64,000 nucleotides of DNA from Nocardioides oleivorans. GTDB taxonomy: Bacteria > Actinomycetota > Actinomycetes > Propionibacteriales > Nocardioidaceae. The translations under genes and the position numbers were made by a program. Below the pieces are notes generated by a model. The model saw nothing but the letters and a program-made list of their open reading frames with translations, ran no database searches and was not told the DNA's origin. Location: positions 1,488,001-1,552,000 of the forward strand of contig NZ_SDWT01000001.1 in NCBI RefSeq assembly GCF_004137255.1, read 5' to 3'. Positions within the stretch are counted from its first letter, which is position 1; each line of letters opens with the position of its first letter. Shown piece after piece: positions 16,982 to 25,734 of this stretch.

Positions 16982-17908
16982 TCAGGCGGCGTCGGCGAAC
17001 CCGGGGAAGTGCGGACGCCAGTCGTCGAGCAGCCGCAGTGGGACACCCGGCATGCCACGCGCGAGCAGCACCCGGTGCACGCGGCGCAGGGTCCGGAGCG
17101 GGTCCTTGTAGATGCCTGCGGAGATGACGACGACCAGGCGCCAGTCCTCGTCGTCCATGTCGGCGCGACGCTCGAGGTCGTCCTCCCACGTCGCGATGAC
17201 CTCGATGTGGACCTTGCCGTTGTACTCGACCGCCACCTTCACGACGGGGTAGCTGAGGTCGTACTTGCGGATCAGCTCGCCAGCGTCGTCGCGGACCTCG
17301 AGGTTGACGGCCGGCTCCGGGAGTCCGGCGAGGACGAGAAGCATGCGCAGCCTGCTCTCCATCGGCGAGTCGGCGCCCCGGCGCACGAACGCTGCGGCGG
17401 CCATCGCCTTGCGACGGTCGCGGTGACGGCTCTTCGTGCACGCGCTGACCAGCTGCTCGGGCGTGACGCCCCGGCGTCGGACCAGCCAGTCGCCCACCAC
17501 GACCAGGTCGACGAGCGTGAGCTGTCCACTGAGCTCGATGAACATGGGGATGTCGCCCGACACGCGCATGCCCTTCTCGACCACCACCCCTGCTGGGTCG
17601 CCCACGTGGCAGCGGACCCCGCGGTGGTGCCGCCGCAGCTTCTGGTGGGGGACGCTGACGTGCTCGTCGGCGATGGTCGGAATCGGGCAGCCCTTCACCC
17701 GCGCGGCCGACACGTGGCTGGCCCACGCCGCCTCGCACTGGAGCACCAGTGCGCCGCGCACCCGCTGGAGCGGCGTGGGAGGGGTCGTCGAGGCGACCAG
17801 GACGTTGCGGAACAGCCGCCGGTAGCCGGGGCCGCGCATGGTCTTCTCGGTGAGACCGTGCTCGAGACCCTCGGCACGCAGGAACGGTCGGGTCGGGTCG
17901 AACGCCAT
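16982..17908 (-). CDS. PD-(D/E)XK nuclease-fold protein with AbiEi-like N-terminus (DUF559-like)
   Basis: 308 aa. The N-terminal part (GLTEKTMRGPGYRRLFRNV) resembles the winged-helix domain of AbiEi-type proteins. The C-terminal half has a Vsr/DUF559-like nuclease pattern: MESRLRMLL with a conserved Glu, KYDLSYP with an Asp, and VKVAVEYNGKVH with the (D/E)-x-K-type Glu-Tyr-Asn-Gly motif. This suggests a DNA-nicking enzyme, with target and role unknown. The ATG at 17908 begins the conserved block. The gene is bracketed by two directly repeated copies of palindromic element A. There is no adjacent methylase, so it is not a standard restriction system. Confidence 0.7.
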   Translation of the reverse strand: MAFDPTRPFLRAEGLEHGLTEKTMRGPGYRRLFRNVLVASTTPPTPLQRVRGALVLQCEAAWASHVSAARVKGCPIPTIADEHVSVPHQKLRRHHRGVRCHVGDPAGVVVEKGMRVSGDIPMFIELSGQLTLVDLVVVGDWLVRRRGVTPEQLVSACTKSRHRDRRKAMAAAAFVRRGADSPMESRLRMLLVLAGLPEPAVNLEVRDDAGELIRKYDLSYPVVKVAVEYNGKVHIEVIATWEDDLERRADMDDEDWRLVVVISAGIYKDPLRTLRRVHRVLLARGMPGVPLRLLDDWRPHFPGFADAA

Positions 17909-17973
17909 GGCGTCAGGGTCGACGATCGGACGGCGTGCTCGCTCGCGTCCTCCACAGGCCAGCCCAGCGGCGT

Positions 17974-18034
17974 ACACGTGTCCGAGAAGCTGCCCTCGCA
18001 GGTGGCTCTCGAGGGCAAGAACGCGGACACGTGT
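17974..18034. repeat. Palindromic element A, copy 2
   Basis: 61-nt element with the same outer arms ACACGTGTCCG (17974-17984) and CGGACACGTGT (18024-18034) and inner CTCG/CGAG pairing as copy 1. It lies upstream of the nuclease-like gene start. Both copies have the same orientation, so they are direct repeats about 1.07 kb apart. Confidence 0.85.
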
Positions 18035-18074
18035 GGGCCTGGCGCGCCGGGCGGGCGACGCACGACGTACGACG

Positions 18075-19193
18075 TCAGGGCTGGGTCGCGCGCCAGTCGT
18101 CGCGTAGGAGGGCGTACTCGTAGGAGCTGGTCCACTGGCCCTTGGACCAGAAGTCGCCGACCCGGTGCACCTCGCGGCGCATCCCGAGGCGCTCGCAGAG
18201 GGCGGCGGAGCGGTCGTTGCGGGTGTCGAGGTTGGCCACGATCCGCCGGAGGCCGTAGTGCTCGAAGCCGAGCCCGAGCACGGCCTGCGCGGCCTCGGTG
18301 GCATAGCCGCGACCGCCCTGGTCGGGGAGGATCGTCCACCCGATCTCGCCCTCGCTGAGGCCGGTGCCCTGGAGGTGGAGCATGGAGTCGCCGACCACTG
18401 TCCCGTCGTGCGTGACGACCGCGAGGCCGACGAACCTCCCGTCGCCGGGCTCCATCCGGCGCCGCACCATGTCGACGACCTCGGCCCGGTTCTGCGGGCG
18501 GGTCAGCAGCAGGCTGGTCCACTCCTCCGAGGCCCAGGCCCCGACGAACGCGTCGGCGTCACCCGGCTCGAACGGGCGCAGCAGCAGCCGCTCGGTCCGC
18601 AGCGGCCAGACCGGTGGGACGGGGGTGAGGAACTCCGCGCGCGGGTGGTCGACCCACGTCTCGCGCAGCGTGGGCTGGCCGAAGCGGAGCCGGTCGTACG
18701 CCGTCATCGGCAGGAGCAGCGAGTCGAGCCCGGCGACGGCGATCACGCCGTCGATGGCCTCGCCGAGCATCCCGCGGCCGACGCCGTCGTGGGGGTCGTG
18801 GCGCAGCAGGTCGACGGCGGCAGCGGCCTCGGCGACGCGCTCGAGCAGCTGCTTGATCCGGACGGGCGTCACCTCGCGGAGGGCGACGTACTGCCCGTTG
18901 AGGTAGTGCACCCACTTCTGCTCGCCGGTCTCGGCGTCGCCCTCCCAGAACGCGACGAACCAGTCGTGGAGGCGGTCGGTGCCGCCCGCGACGTCGGCGA
19001 GCGAGGCGTGCGTGGCGGGGACCATCGGCGTCCCGTCGCCGAGGACGTACGACGGCAGCGGCAGGAGGCCGGCCAGCATCGCGTCGAGCGCCTCGGGCGT
19101 GGCCGCGACGAAGTGTGCGCGGACGTAGGCGTCGTCCTCGGCCGTCATGGGGTGGTCGCCGTTGACCGCGACGAAGCGGTCGTGGACGGCCAT
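18075..19193 (-). CDS. DUF6058-like / GNAT acetyltransferase fusion
   Basis: 372 aa, soluble. The N-terminal 170 residues (TAEDDAYVRAHFVAATPEAL, then PLPSYVLGDGTPMVP) match the DUF6058 family often annotated with natural-product biosynthesis. The C-terminal 180 residues form a GNAT domain that acetylates an amine from acetyl-CoA: LRTERLLLRPFEPGDADAF at its start, then ILPDQGGRGYATEAA (the acyl-CoA pyrophosphate loop, QxxGxG/A type) and VANLDTRNDRSAALCERLG, resembling RimJ-like enzymes. The ATG at 19193 lies 14 nt after the GDT1-family gene stop with GAGGAG upstream, so the two are probably co-transcribed. Substrate unknown. Confidence 0.75.
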   Translation of the reverse strand: MAVHDRFVAVNGDHPMTAEDDAYVRAHFVAATPEALDAMLAGLLPLPSYVLGDGTPMVPATHASLADVAGGTDRLHDWFVAFWEGDAETGEQKWVHYLNGQYVALREVTPVRIKQLLERVAEAAAAVDLLRHDPHDGVGRGMLGEAIDGVIAVAGLDSLLLPMTAYDRLRFGQPTLRETWVDHPRAEFLTPVPPVWPLRTERLLLRPFEPGDADAFVGAWASEEWTSLLLTRPQNRAEVVDMVRRRMEPGDGRFVGLAVVTHDGTVVGDSMLHLQGTGLSEGEIGWTILPDQGGRGYATEAAQAVLGLGFEHYGLRRIVANLDTRNDRSAALCERLGMRREVHRVGDFWSKGQWTSSYEYALLRDDWRATQP

Positions 19194-19207
19194 CTCGACC
19201 GGGCTCC

Positions 19208-19807
19208 TCAGCGTGTCATCTCCCACAGGGTCAAGCCTGCCATCAGGACGCAGACCGCCGCACCCACGTAGTGGAGGACCGCGAGCCGCACGTGCTGGAG
19301 CAGCACCCGGCCGACGACGACCGCGAGGCCGGAGACCGCGAGGAGGGCACCCCACGAGCCGAGGAAGACCGACACCGGGTCGTCGTACTTGGCGACGAGG
19401 GAGATCGTCAGCAGCTGCGACAGGTCGCCCCACTCGGCCGCGAAGAGCACGAGGAACGAGGTGACGACGACGCGGAAGCCCTGCGCGGTGGAGCGAGCGG
19501 CGTACTCGTCCTCCTGCTCGGACTCGTCGTCGTCGGACGTGCGGGCCTCGCGGAAGAGGATGATCGCGCCGATGACGAACATCGCCGCGGCGACGCCGTG
19601 GATCAGGTCGGCGGGGAGGAACGACGCCGCCTTGCCGACGCCGACCGCCACGGCGGTCTGGACGAGGAAGGCCAGCGCGACGCCGAGCCAGACGAGCAGC
19701 GGACGCATCCGCGTCGACATCACGAGCGTGGCGATGAACGTCTTGTCCGGCAGCTCGACGACGAAGATGGCTCCGAACGCCAGGGCCACGACGAGGGGAT
19801 CGATCAC
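19208..19807 (-). CDS. TMEM165/GDT1 family cation transporter (UPF0016)
   Basis: 199 aa inner-membrane protein with six hydrophobic helices in two homologous halves. The family metal-binding motif ExGD appears as ELPDKT in the first half (a Gly-to-Pro variant) and as canonical AEWGDLSQ in the second. Prokaryotic and cyanobacterial relatives export Mn2+ or exchange Ca2+/Mn2+ for protons. The acidic loop between halves (SDDDESEQEDE) may bind cations. GTG start at 19807. This is the second probable manganese exporter in the window after the riboswitch-linked TerC. Confidence 0.85.
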   Translation of the reverse strand: MIDPLVVALAFGAIFVVELPDKTFIATLVMSTRMRPLLVWLGVALAFLVQTAVAVGVGKAASFLPADLIHGVAAAMFVIGAIILFREARTSDDDESEQEDEYAARSTAQGFRVVVTSFLVLFAAEWGDLSQLLTISLVAKYDDPVSVFLGSWGALLAVSGLAVVVGRVLLQHVRLAVLHYVGAAVCVLMAGLTLWEMTR

Positions 19808-19830
19808 CGGCTGAGCATGCCACCTGGCCC

Positions 19831-19904
19831 GGAGTCACCGGATATCCGGTGACTCCCCCGGTTGTCGGCCCAGATCTGGGTGACGAACCGGGAGACTCGG
19901 GTGC
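19831..19904. repeat. Palindromic element B, copy 1
   Basis: 74-nt element. The first 26 nt (19831-19856) are a perfect palindrome centred on GGATATCC with arms GGAGTCACC/GGTGACTCC. The second part, CCCGGTT ... AACCGGG, forms a separate hairpin, and GAGACTCGGGTGC closes it. A second 74-nt copy lies at 53424-53497. It lies between the pheA stop and the start of the GDT1-family gene. Confidence 0.85.
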
Positions 19905-19914
19905 GAAGCACGTC

Positions 19915-20760
19915 CTAGGCGCCGCGGAACGGGTCGGCCGGGTAGACGCCGAGGACCTTCACCTCGGTGGTGAAGAACGCGAGCTCCTCGAGCGCGTTGC
20001 GCACGCCCACGTCGTCGGGGTGGCCGTCGACCTCGGCGAGGAACTGGGTGGCGGTGAAGTGCCCGCCGACCATGTAGCTCTCGAGCTTGGTCATGTTGAC
20101 CCCGTTGGTCGCGAAGCCGCCGAGCGCCTTGTAGAGCGCGGCCGGCAGGTTGCGGACGTTGAAGATGAAGGTCGTCACGACCGGTCCGTTGCCGGCCGGC
20201 GCCTGCTCGAAGTCACGGGAGAGGACGACGAAGCGGGTGGTGTTGTGGTCCTCGTCCTCGACGTCGTCGCGGAGGATCTCGAGGCCGTAGATCTCGGCCG
20301 CCAGGGGAGGGGCGAGGGCGGCCTGCGTCGGGTCGCCGCTCTCGGCCACCTCGCGCGCGGCGCCGGCGGTGTCGCCGGCGACGACCGGTGTCAGGCCGAG
20401 CTCGCGGATGACGCCCCGGCACTGGCCGAGGGCGTGGACGTGGCTGTGCACCGTGCGGAGCGACCCGACGCCCGCGCCGGGGAGCGCCATCAGCGCGAAG
20501 CGGATCCGCAGGAAGCGCTCGCCGACGATCTTGAGCGACGAGGTCGGCAGGAAGTGGTGGATGTCGGCGACCCGACCCGCGATCGAGTTGTCGATCGGGA
20601 TCATCGCGAGGTCGGCGTCACCGTTCTCGACGGCTGCGAAGGTGTCCTCGAAGGACGCGCACGGCATCGGTTCCCAGTCGGGGTAGGCCTCCTGGCAGAT
20701 CAGGTGCCCGTTGGCCCCGGGCTCGCCCTGGTAGGCGATGCGGCGCCTGTCGTCGTTCAC
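19915..20760 (-). CDS. pheA: Prephenate dehydratase
   Basis: 281 aa, cytosolic. Converts prephenate to phenylpyruvate in phenylalanine biosynthesis. The catalytic region begins IAYQGEPGANGHL and ends with the catalytic Thr-Arg-Phe motif in HNTTRFVVLS. The C-terminal ACT regulatory domain follows (about residues 195-281), with KLESYMVGG where the usual Phe-binding motif is ESRP, a variant that may alter feedback control. There is no chorismate mutase domain, as usual in actinobacteria. GTG start at 20760; a longer upstream open frame lacks homology. Confidence 0.93.
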   Translation of the reverse strand: MNDDRRRIAYQGEPGANGHLICQEAYPDWEPMPCASFEDTFAAVENGDADLAMIPIDNSIAGRVADIHHFLPTSSLKIVGERFLRIRFALMALPGAGVGSLRTVHSHVHALGQCRGVIRELGLTPVVAGDTAGAAREVAESGDPTQAALAPPLAAEIYGLEILRDDVEDEDHNTTRFVVLSRDFEQAPAGNGPVVTTFIFNVRNLPAALYKALGGFATNGVNMTKLESYMVGGHFTATQFLAEVDGHPDDVGVRNALEELAFFTTEVKVLGVYPADPFRGA

Positions 20761-20829
20761 GTCCGGGAGTCTTCCACGCGCGGCCGTGTCCGACCGGCCG
20801 TGACCAGTCGCCGAACATAGGGTCGCCCC

Positions 20830-21222
20830 ATGCTCGATGTGGTCGCCGTCGCCCTTGCCGCTGTCGCGTGCGTCCTCGCTGCGCTCGCCCTCCGTCGTAC
20901 GACGACTCGCGCGGGCGGCGCGGACGTCGAGGCGCTGCCCGAGGACGTCCACGGCCTGCGGCAGGAGGTCGCGGCCCTCAAGGCCGAGAACCGCGACGCG
21001 CTGCGGCACCTCTCGGTCGTGCGCTACGACGCGTTCGGCGACGTGGGCGGGCACCTCAGCTGGAGCCTCGCCGTGCTCGACGACGCCGGCCACGGCGTCG
21101 TGCTGACCTCCATCCACGGCCGCAGCGAGGCCCGGACCTACGCCAAGTCGGTGTCGTCGTGGACCTGCGAGCAGCAGCTCTCGCCGGAGGAGGAGGAGGC
21201 GATCGAGCACGCCCGCCCCTGA
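20830..21222 (+). CDS. DUF4446 family membrane-anchored protein
   Basis: 130 aa. One N-terminal transmembrane helix (LDVVAVALAAVACVLAALAL), a short coiled segment (EDVHGLRQEVAALKAENRDAL), then the DUF4446 core LSVVRYDAFGDVGGHLSWSL and VVLTSIHGRSEARTYAKSV. Role unknown; conserved in actinobacteria and firmicutes. A TAGGGT at 20818-20823 ends 6 nt before the ATG, so leaderless. It is divergent from pheA. The candidate KdpE operator begins 2 nt after its stop codon. Confidence 0.88.
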   Translation: MLDVVAVALAAVACVLAALALRRTTTRAGGADVEALPEDVHGLRQEVAALKAENRDALRHLSVVRYDAFGDVGGHLSWSLAVLDDAGHGVVLTSIHGRSEARTYAKSVSSWTCEQQLSPEEEEAIEHARP

Positions 21223-21223
21223 C

Positions 21224-21262
21224 GCGACAAGCCTGCGTCAACGGGCGCTAAGACCGCGTCAA
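21224..21262 (+). promoter_or_regulatory. Four tandem heptamers upstream of kdpF: candidate KdpE operator
   Basis: GCGACAA (21224), GCGTCAA (21235), GCGCTAA (21245) and GCGTCAA (21256) share the form GCGnyAA, roughly, and recur every 11, 10 and 11 bp, that is on one face of the helix. OmpR/PhoB-class regulators such as KdpE bind direct repeats with this period. The array ends 40 bp before the kdpF ATG, a suitable position for activation. Confidence 0.6.
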
Positions 21263-21302
21263 GACCGGGTCCGGGTGCGCCGACGAGGGTGACGGTGGGG
21301 GC

Positions 21303-21395
21303 ATGTCCCTCTCCAGCAGCCTGCTCGTGGTCGCGGTGGTCGTCATCGCGCTCTACGTCCTTGCAGCCCTCGTCTTCCCGGAGCGCTTCGAGTGA
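21303..21395 (+). CDS. kdpF: K+-transporting ATPase small subunit KdpF
   Basis: 30-residue single-helix membrane peptide ([20 protein letters not shown] then [10 protein letters not shown]). KdpF stabilises the KdpFABC potassium pump. The ATG at 21303 is the first gene of the kdp operon, and its TGA overlaps the GTG start of kdpA (GTGA, 4-nt overlap), which couples translation. Typical length for KdpF is 29-30 residues. Confidence 0.9.
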   Translation: MSLSSSLLVVAVVVIALYVLAALVFPERFE

Positions 21396-23047
21396 GCGAC
21401 ACGACCTCCGGACTCCTCACCATCGCCGTCCTCGTCGCCCTGCTCGCAGCGGCGTACGTCCCCCTCGGCGACTACATGGCGCGGGTCTTCACCAGCACCC
21501 GCCACCTGCGCGTCGAGCGCCTCGTCTACCGGCTGAGCGGGGTCGATCCCACCGCCGAGCAGGGCGCGCGGTCCTACGCCACCAGCGTCGTCGGCTTCAG
21601 CCTCGTCAGCGTCGTCGTCCTGATGGCGGTCCTGCTCGGCCAGGCGGCGCTGCCCATGAGCCGCGACCTGCCCGGCATGCCGTGGTGGATGTCGTTCAAC
21701 ACCGCCGTCTCCTTCGTCACCAACACCAACTGGCAGTCCTACGCCGGCGAGTCGACGCTCGGCTTCACCGCCCAGATGGCGGGGCTGGCGGTCCAGAACT
21801 TCCTGTCGGCCGCCGTCGGCATCGCGATCGCGGTCGCACTGATCCGCAGCTTCGTCCGCTCGCGCAGCGGCACGCTCGGCAACTTCTGGGTCGACCTGAC
21901 CCGCGCGACCGTCCGGATCCTGCTGCCGCTGTCGTTCGTCGCGGCCCTGCTGCTCGTCGCGGGCGGGGTGGTGCAGAGCTTCACCGACACCACGATCACC
22001 ACGCTCGCCGGCCACTCGCAGGTGCTCACCGGTGGACCGGTCGCGAGCCAGGAGGCGATCAAGGAGCTCGGCAACAACGGCGGTGGCTTCTTCAACGCCA
22101 ACTCCGCGCACCCCTTCGAGAACCCGACGGCGATCACCAACTTCCTCGAGGTGTTCCTGATCCTCGTGCTCCCGGTGGCGCTCACCCGCACCCTCGGGAC
22201 CATGCTCGGCAACCGCCGTCAGGGCCTCGCCGTCCTCTCGGTGATGGGCCTGCTCTGGACGGTGTCGCTGGTCGTCACGACCTGGGCCGAGGTGGGGGCA
22301 CACTCCGTCGCCGGCCGGGCAGCGGGCGCCGCGATGGAGGGCAAGGAGACCCGCTTCGGCGAGTGGGCGTCGGCGCTCTTCGCGGTCGCCACGACCGGTA
22401 CGTCGACGGGCGCCGTCAACGCCTCCCACGACTCGCTCACCCCCGCCGGCGGCGGCACGGTGCTGGTCAACATGATGCTGGGCGAGATCGTCCCCGGCGG
22501 CGTCGGCGCGGGCATCTACGGCATCCTCGTGATGGCCATCCTCACCGTCTTCGTGGCCGGCCTGATGGTCGGCCGGACGCCCGAGCTGCTGGGCAAGAAG
22601 ATCAGCGCGAAGCAGATGACCTACGTCGCGCTCTACACGCTCACCACCCCCGCCCTCGTCCTCGTCGGCACCGGCGCGGCGATCGCCCGCGGCAGCACGG
22701 CCGAGGCGATGGGCAACCCGGGCGGCCACGGCTTCAGCGAGGTGCTCTACGCCTACACGTCGGCGGCCAACAACAACGGCAGCGCGTTCGGCGGGATCAC
22801 CGTGACCTCGGACTTCTTCCAGATCACCCTCGGCCTGGCGATGCTGCTCGGCCGGCTGCTGCCGATCGTCCTGGTCCTGCTGCTCGCGGGCTCGCTCGCC
22901 GAGCAGGGCAAGGTGCCCGCCACGGCCGGCACGCTCCCCACCCACACACCCCTCTTCGTCGGGATGCTGGTCGGCGTCATCGTGATCATGACCGGCCTCA
23001 CCTACTTCCCGGCGCTCGCCCTCGGACCGATCGCAGAGGCCCTCTGA
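21392..23047 (+). CDS. kdpA: K+-transporting ATPase subunit KdpA
   Basis: 551 aa inner-membrane potassium channel-like subunit (E. coli 557). The four selectivity-filter loops are visible: [42 protein letters not shown] and [10 protein letters not shown]. These line the pathway for high-affinity K+ uptake. The start is GTG at 21392, overlapping kdpF, and its TGA overlaps the kdpB ATG (TGATG). Expression is likely induced at low K+ through KdpDE encoded downstream. Confidence 0.96.
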   Translation: MSDTTSGLLTIAVLVALLAAAYVPLGDYMARVFTSTRHLRVERLVYRLSGVDPTAEQGARSYATSVVGFSLVSVVVLMAVLLGQAALPMSRDLPGMPWWMSFNTAVSFVTNTNWQSYAGESTLGFTAQMAGLAVQNFLSAAVGIAIAVALIRSFVRSRSGTLGNFWVDLTRATVRILLPLSFVAALLLVAGGVVQSFTDTTITTLAGHSQVLTGGPVASQEAIKELGNNGGGFFNANSAHPFENPTAITNFLEVFLILVLPVALTRTLGTMLGNRRQGLAVLSVMGLLWTVSLVVTTWAEVGAHSVAGRAAGAAMEGKETRFGEWASALFAVATTGTSTGAVNASHDSLTPAGGGTVLVNMMLGEIVPGGVGAGIYGILVMAILTVFVAGLMVGRTPELLGKKISAKQMTYVALYTLTTPALVLVGTGAAIARGSTAEAMGNPGGHGFSEVLYAYTSAANNNGSAFGGITVTSDFFQITLGLAMLLGRLLPIVLVLLLAGSLAEQGKVPATAGTLPTHTPLFVGMLVGVIVIMTGLTYFPALALGPIAEAL

Positions 23048-25125
23048 TGAAACTCACCCCACGACGTTCTTCTCCTCCGCTGCGCTCCCCCGAACAACGC
23101 CGCGGGGACCCCGAGTCTCCGACCATCTGGTCGCTCAGCGCACACCAGCTGCCCGAGGCCGTCCGCAAGCTCGACCCGCGCCACATGTGGCGCTCGCCCG
23201 TGATGTTCCTGGTGCTGCTCGGCTCGGTCGTGACCACGGTCGCGGCGGTCGGCGACCCGAGCGTCTTCACCGTCTCGATCGCCGCGTGGCTCTGGCTGAC
23301 CGTGCTCTTCGGCAACCTCGCCGAGGCGGTGGCCGAAGGTCGCGGGAAGGCCCAGGCCGCCTCGCTGCGCGCCACCCGCACCGACACCGTGGCCCGGCTC
23401 CTCGCCGACGACGGCACCGAGTCCCGGGTCGCGGCGACCCAGCTGAAGGTCGGCGACCGGGTGATGGTCGAGGCGGGCGAGGTCGTGCCCGGCGACGGCG
23501 ACATCGTCGAGGGCATCGCCTCGGTCGACGAGTCGGCCATCACCGGCGAGTCCGCCCCGGTCATCCGGGAGGCCGGCGGCGACCGGTCGGCGGTGACAGG
23601 TGGGACGCGCGTCCTGTCCGACCGGATCGTCGTACGCATCACCGCGGCGGCCGGCGAGACCTTCCTCGACAAGATGATCGCGCTGGTCGAGGGCACCTCG
23701 CGCCGCAAGACCCCCAACGAGATCGCGCTCTCGATCCTGCTCGCCAGCCTGACCCTCGTCTTCCTCGCCGCGGTCGCGACGCTCGCGCCGATGGCGACGT
23801 ACGCCGGTGCGCCGCAGGACCTCGTCGTCCTCGTCGCACTGCTGGTCTGCCTCATCCCCACGACGATCGGCGCATTGCTCTCGGCGATCGGCATCGCCGG
23901 CATGGACCGGTTGGTGCGGGTCAACGTGCTCGCCATGTCCGGCCGAGCGGTCGAGGCCGCAGGCGACGTCAGCACCCTGCTGCTCGACAAGACCGGCACG
24001 ATCACCTACGGCAACCGCCAGGCCAGCCGCTTCGTCGCGGCTCCCGGCGTCGGCGACGACGAGCTGCGCGACACGGCCAGGCTCTCCAGCCTCGCCGACC
24101 AGACCCCCGAGGGGAGGTCGGTCGTCGAGCTCGCCCTCACGCAGGGCGCCGACGACCGCCTCCTCCCGGGCGACGCGACCTTCGTCGAGTTCACCGCGCA
24201 GACCCGGATGTCCGGCGTCGACCTGGCCGACGGCACCCAGGTCCGCAAGGGCGCCGGCTCCGCGATCGCCGCGTGGCTGGGCGTCGAGCAGCCGCCCGAG
24301 GTGCGCGAGATCGTCGAGCAGATCTCCCGCGAGGGGGGTACGCCGCTGGTGATCGGCCGCAAGGACGCGGCCGGGTCGGGTGCCGTGCTCGGCGTGATCC
24401 ACCTCAAGGACGTCGTGAAGGACGGCATGGCCGAGCGGTTCGCCGAGCTGCGCTCGATGGGCATCCGCACGGTGATGATCACCGGCGACAACGCGCTCAC
24501 CGCGCAGGCGATCGCCGCGGAGGCGGGGGTCGACGACTTCCTGGCCGAGGCGACGCCCGAGGACAAGATGGCCTACATCCAGCGCGAGCAGGCGGGCGGC
24601 CGGCTCGTCGCGATGACCGGCGACGGCACGAACGACGCCCCCGCCCTGGCCGCGGCCGACGTCGGCGTCGCGATGAACAGCGGCACCGCCGCCGCCAAGG
24701 AGGCCGGCAACATGGTCGACCTCGACTCCGACCCGACGAAGCTCATCGACATCGTCGAGATCGGCAAGCAGCTGCTCATCACCCGCGGCGCGCTGACGAC
24801 CTTCTCCATCGCCAACGACGTCGCGAAGTACTTCGCGATCATCCCGGCGATGTTCGTCACCGCCTACCCCTCGCTCGACCGGCTCAACGTGATGGGCCTG
24901 TCGTCGCCGCAGTCCGCGATCCTCTCGGCGGTCGTCTTCAACGCCCTCGTGATCGTCGCGCTCATCCCACTGGCCCTGCGCGGGGTGCGCTTCCGGGCGG
25001 CGTCCGCGACGTCCGTGCTGCGCCGCAACATCCTGGTCTTCGGCCTCGGCGGCATCGTCGTGCCGTTCGTCGGGATCAAGCTCATCGACCTGCTCGTCTC
25101 CACCCTCCCCGGCTTCAGCTCCTGA
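23047..25125 (+). CDS. kdpB: K+-transporting P-type ATPase subunit KdpB
   Basis: 692 aa catalytic subunit (E. coli 682). The phosphorylated Asp is residue 314 in [11 protein letters not shown]; the actuator loop is ITGESAPV; hinge motifs [12 protein letters not shown] and [12 protein letters not shown] are present. An N-terminal tail of about 30 residues ([18 protein letters not shown]) is longer than usual and disordered. Hydrolyses ATP to drive K+ through KdpA. Start and stop are tightly coupled to kdpA and kdpC. Confidence 0.96.
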   Translation: MKLTPRRSSPPLRSPEQRRGDPESPTIWSLSAHQLPEAVRKLDPRHMWRSPVMFLVLLGSVVTTVAAVGDPSVFTVSIAAWLWLTVLFGNLAEAVAEGRGKAQAASLRATRTDTVARLLADDGTESRVAATQLKVGDRVMVEAGEVVPGDGDIVEGIASVDESAITGESAPVIREAGGDRSAVTGGTRVLSDRIVVRITAAAGETFLDKMIALVEGTSRRKTPNEIALSILLASLTLVFLAAVATLAPMATYAGAPQDLVVLVALLVCLIPTTIGALLSAIGIAGMDRLVRVNVLAMSGRAVEAAGDVSTLLLDKTGTITYGNRQASRFVAAPGVGDDELRDTARLSSLADQTPEGRSVVELALTQGADDRLLPGDATFVEFTAQTRMSGVDLADGTQVRKGAGSAIAAWLGVEQPPEVREIVEQISREGGTPLVIGRKDAAGSGAVLGVIHLKDVVKDGMAERFAELRSMGIRTVMITGDNALTAQAIAAEAGVDDFLAEATPEDKMAYIQREQAGGRLVAMTGDGTNDAPALAAADVGVAMNSGTAAAKEAGNMVDLDSDPTKLIDIVEIGKQLLITRGALTTFSIANDVAKYFAIIPAMFVTAYPSLDRLNVMGLSSPQSAILSAVVFNALVIVALIPLALRGVRFRAASATSVLRRNILVFGLGGIVVPFVGIKLIDLLVSTLPGFSS

Positions 25126-25133
25126 GAAAGGCG

Positions 25134-25730
25134 ATGACCATGTTCTCCGACCTCGCCCGCCAGTCCCTAGCCTCGCTGCGTCTCCTGCTCGCCATGACTG
25201 TCCTGCTCGGCGTCGGCTACCCCGCCGCGGTGTGGGCCGCCGGCCAGCCGTTCGGCGACCGCGCCTCCGGCCAACCCGTCAGCCTCGAGGGCCAGGTCGT
25301 CGGCTCCCGCCTGATCGGCCAGCAGTTCGACGGCGATGAGTGGTTCCACTCCCGTCCCTCGCCGAACGACCACGACACCCTCGCCTCGGCCCCGAGCAAC
25401 CTCGGCCCCAGCAACCCGGACCTCGTCGCGGCCATCGCCGAACGTCGTGCGGAGGTCGCGGCGCGCGAGGGCGTCGAGCCCGGCGACGTACCCCCCGACG
25501 CGCTGACCGGCTCGGGCTCCGGCCTCGACCCGCACATCTCGCCGGCCTACGCCCGGCTCCAGGTCGCCCGGGTGGCCGGGGCGAACGGGCTGTCCGTGGC
25601 CGTCGTGGAGGGCCTCGTCGCGGATGCCACCCAGGGTCGAGGTCTGGGCTTCCTCGGTGAGCCGGGCGTCAACGTGCTCGAGCTCAACCTCGCCGTCTCT
25701 GCTGCTGCTTCCGGTCCAGGTGGAGACTGA
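25134..25730 (+). CDS. kdpC: K+-transporting ATPase subunit KdpC
   Basis: 198 aa with one N-terminal transmembrane helix (LLLAMTVLLGVGYPAAVW) and an extracytoplasmic domain containing GQPVSLEGQVVGSRLIGQQF and the conserved FHSRPSPNDH and SNLGPSNPDL blocks. Assembly and catalytic-chaperone subunit of the pump. ATG 25134 is 8 nt after the kdpB stop; ATG 25140 is an alternative with better spacing from AGAAAGG. The stop is 4 nt before the preferred kdpD start. Confidence 0.94.
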   Translation: MTMFSDLARQSLASLRLLLAMTVLLGVGYPAAVWAAGQPFGDRASGQPVSLEGQVVGSRLIGQQFDGDEWFHSRPSPNDHDTLASAPSNLGPSNPDLVAAIAERRAEVAAREGVEPGDVPPDALTGSGSGLDPHISPAYARLQVARVAGANGLSVAVVEGLVADATQGRGLGFLGEPGVNVLELNLAVSAAASGPGGD

Positions 25731-25734
25731 TCCC

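Noticed and set aside
16982..17908. AbiEi-AbiEii type toxin-antitoxin pair
   Set aside because: Only the N-terminal winged-helix-like part resembles AbiEi; no nucleotidyltransferase toxin gene is adjacent and the C-terminal half is a nuclease fold.
21224..21302. Possible c-di-AMP (ydaO) riboswitch before kdpF
   Set aside because: The 80-bp leader is too short and lacks the conserved GCCGAAT blocks; the heptamer array explains the repeats better.
21353..22945. Open frame antisense to kdpA
   Set aside because: kdpA is unmistakable; the antisense translation is only charged repeats.
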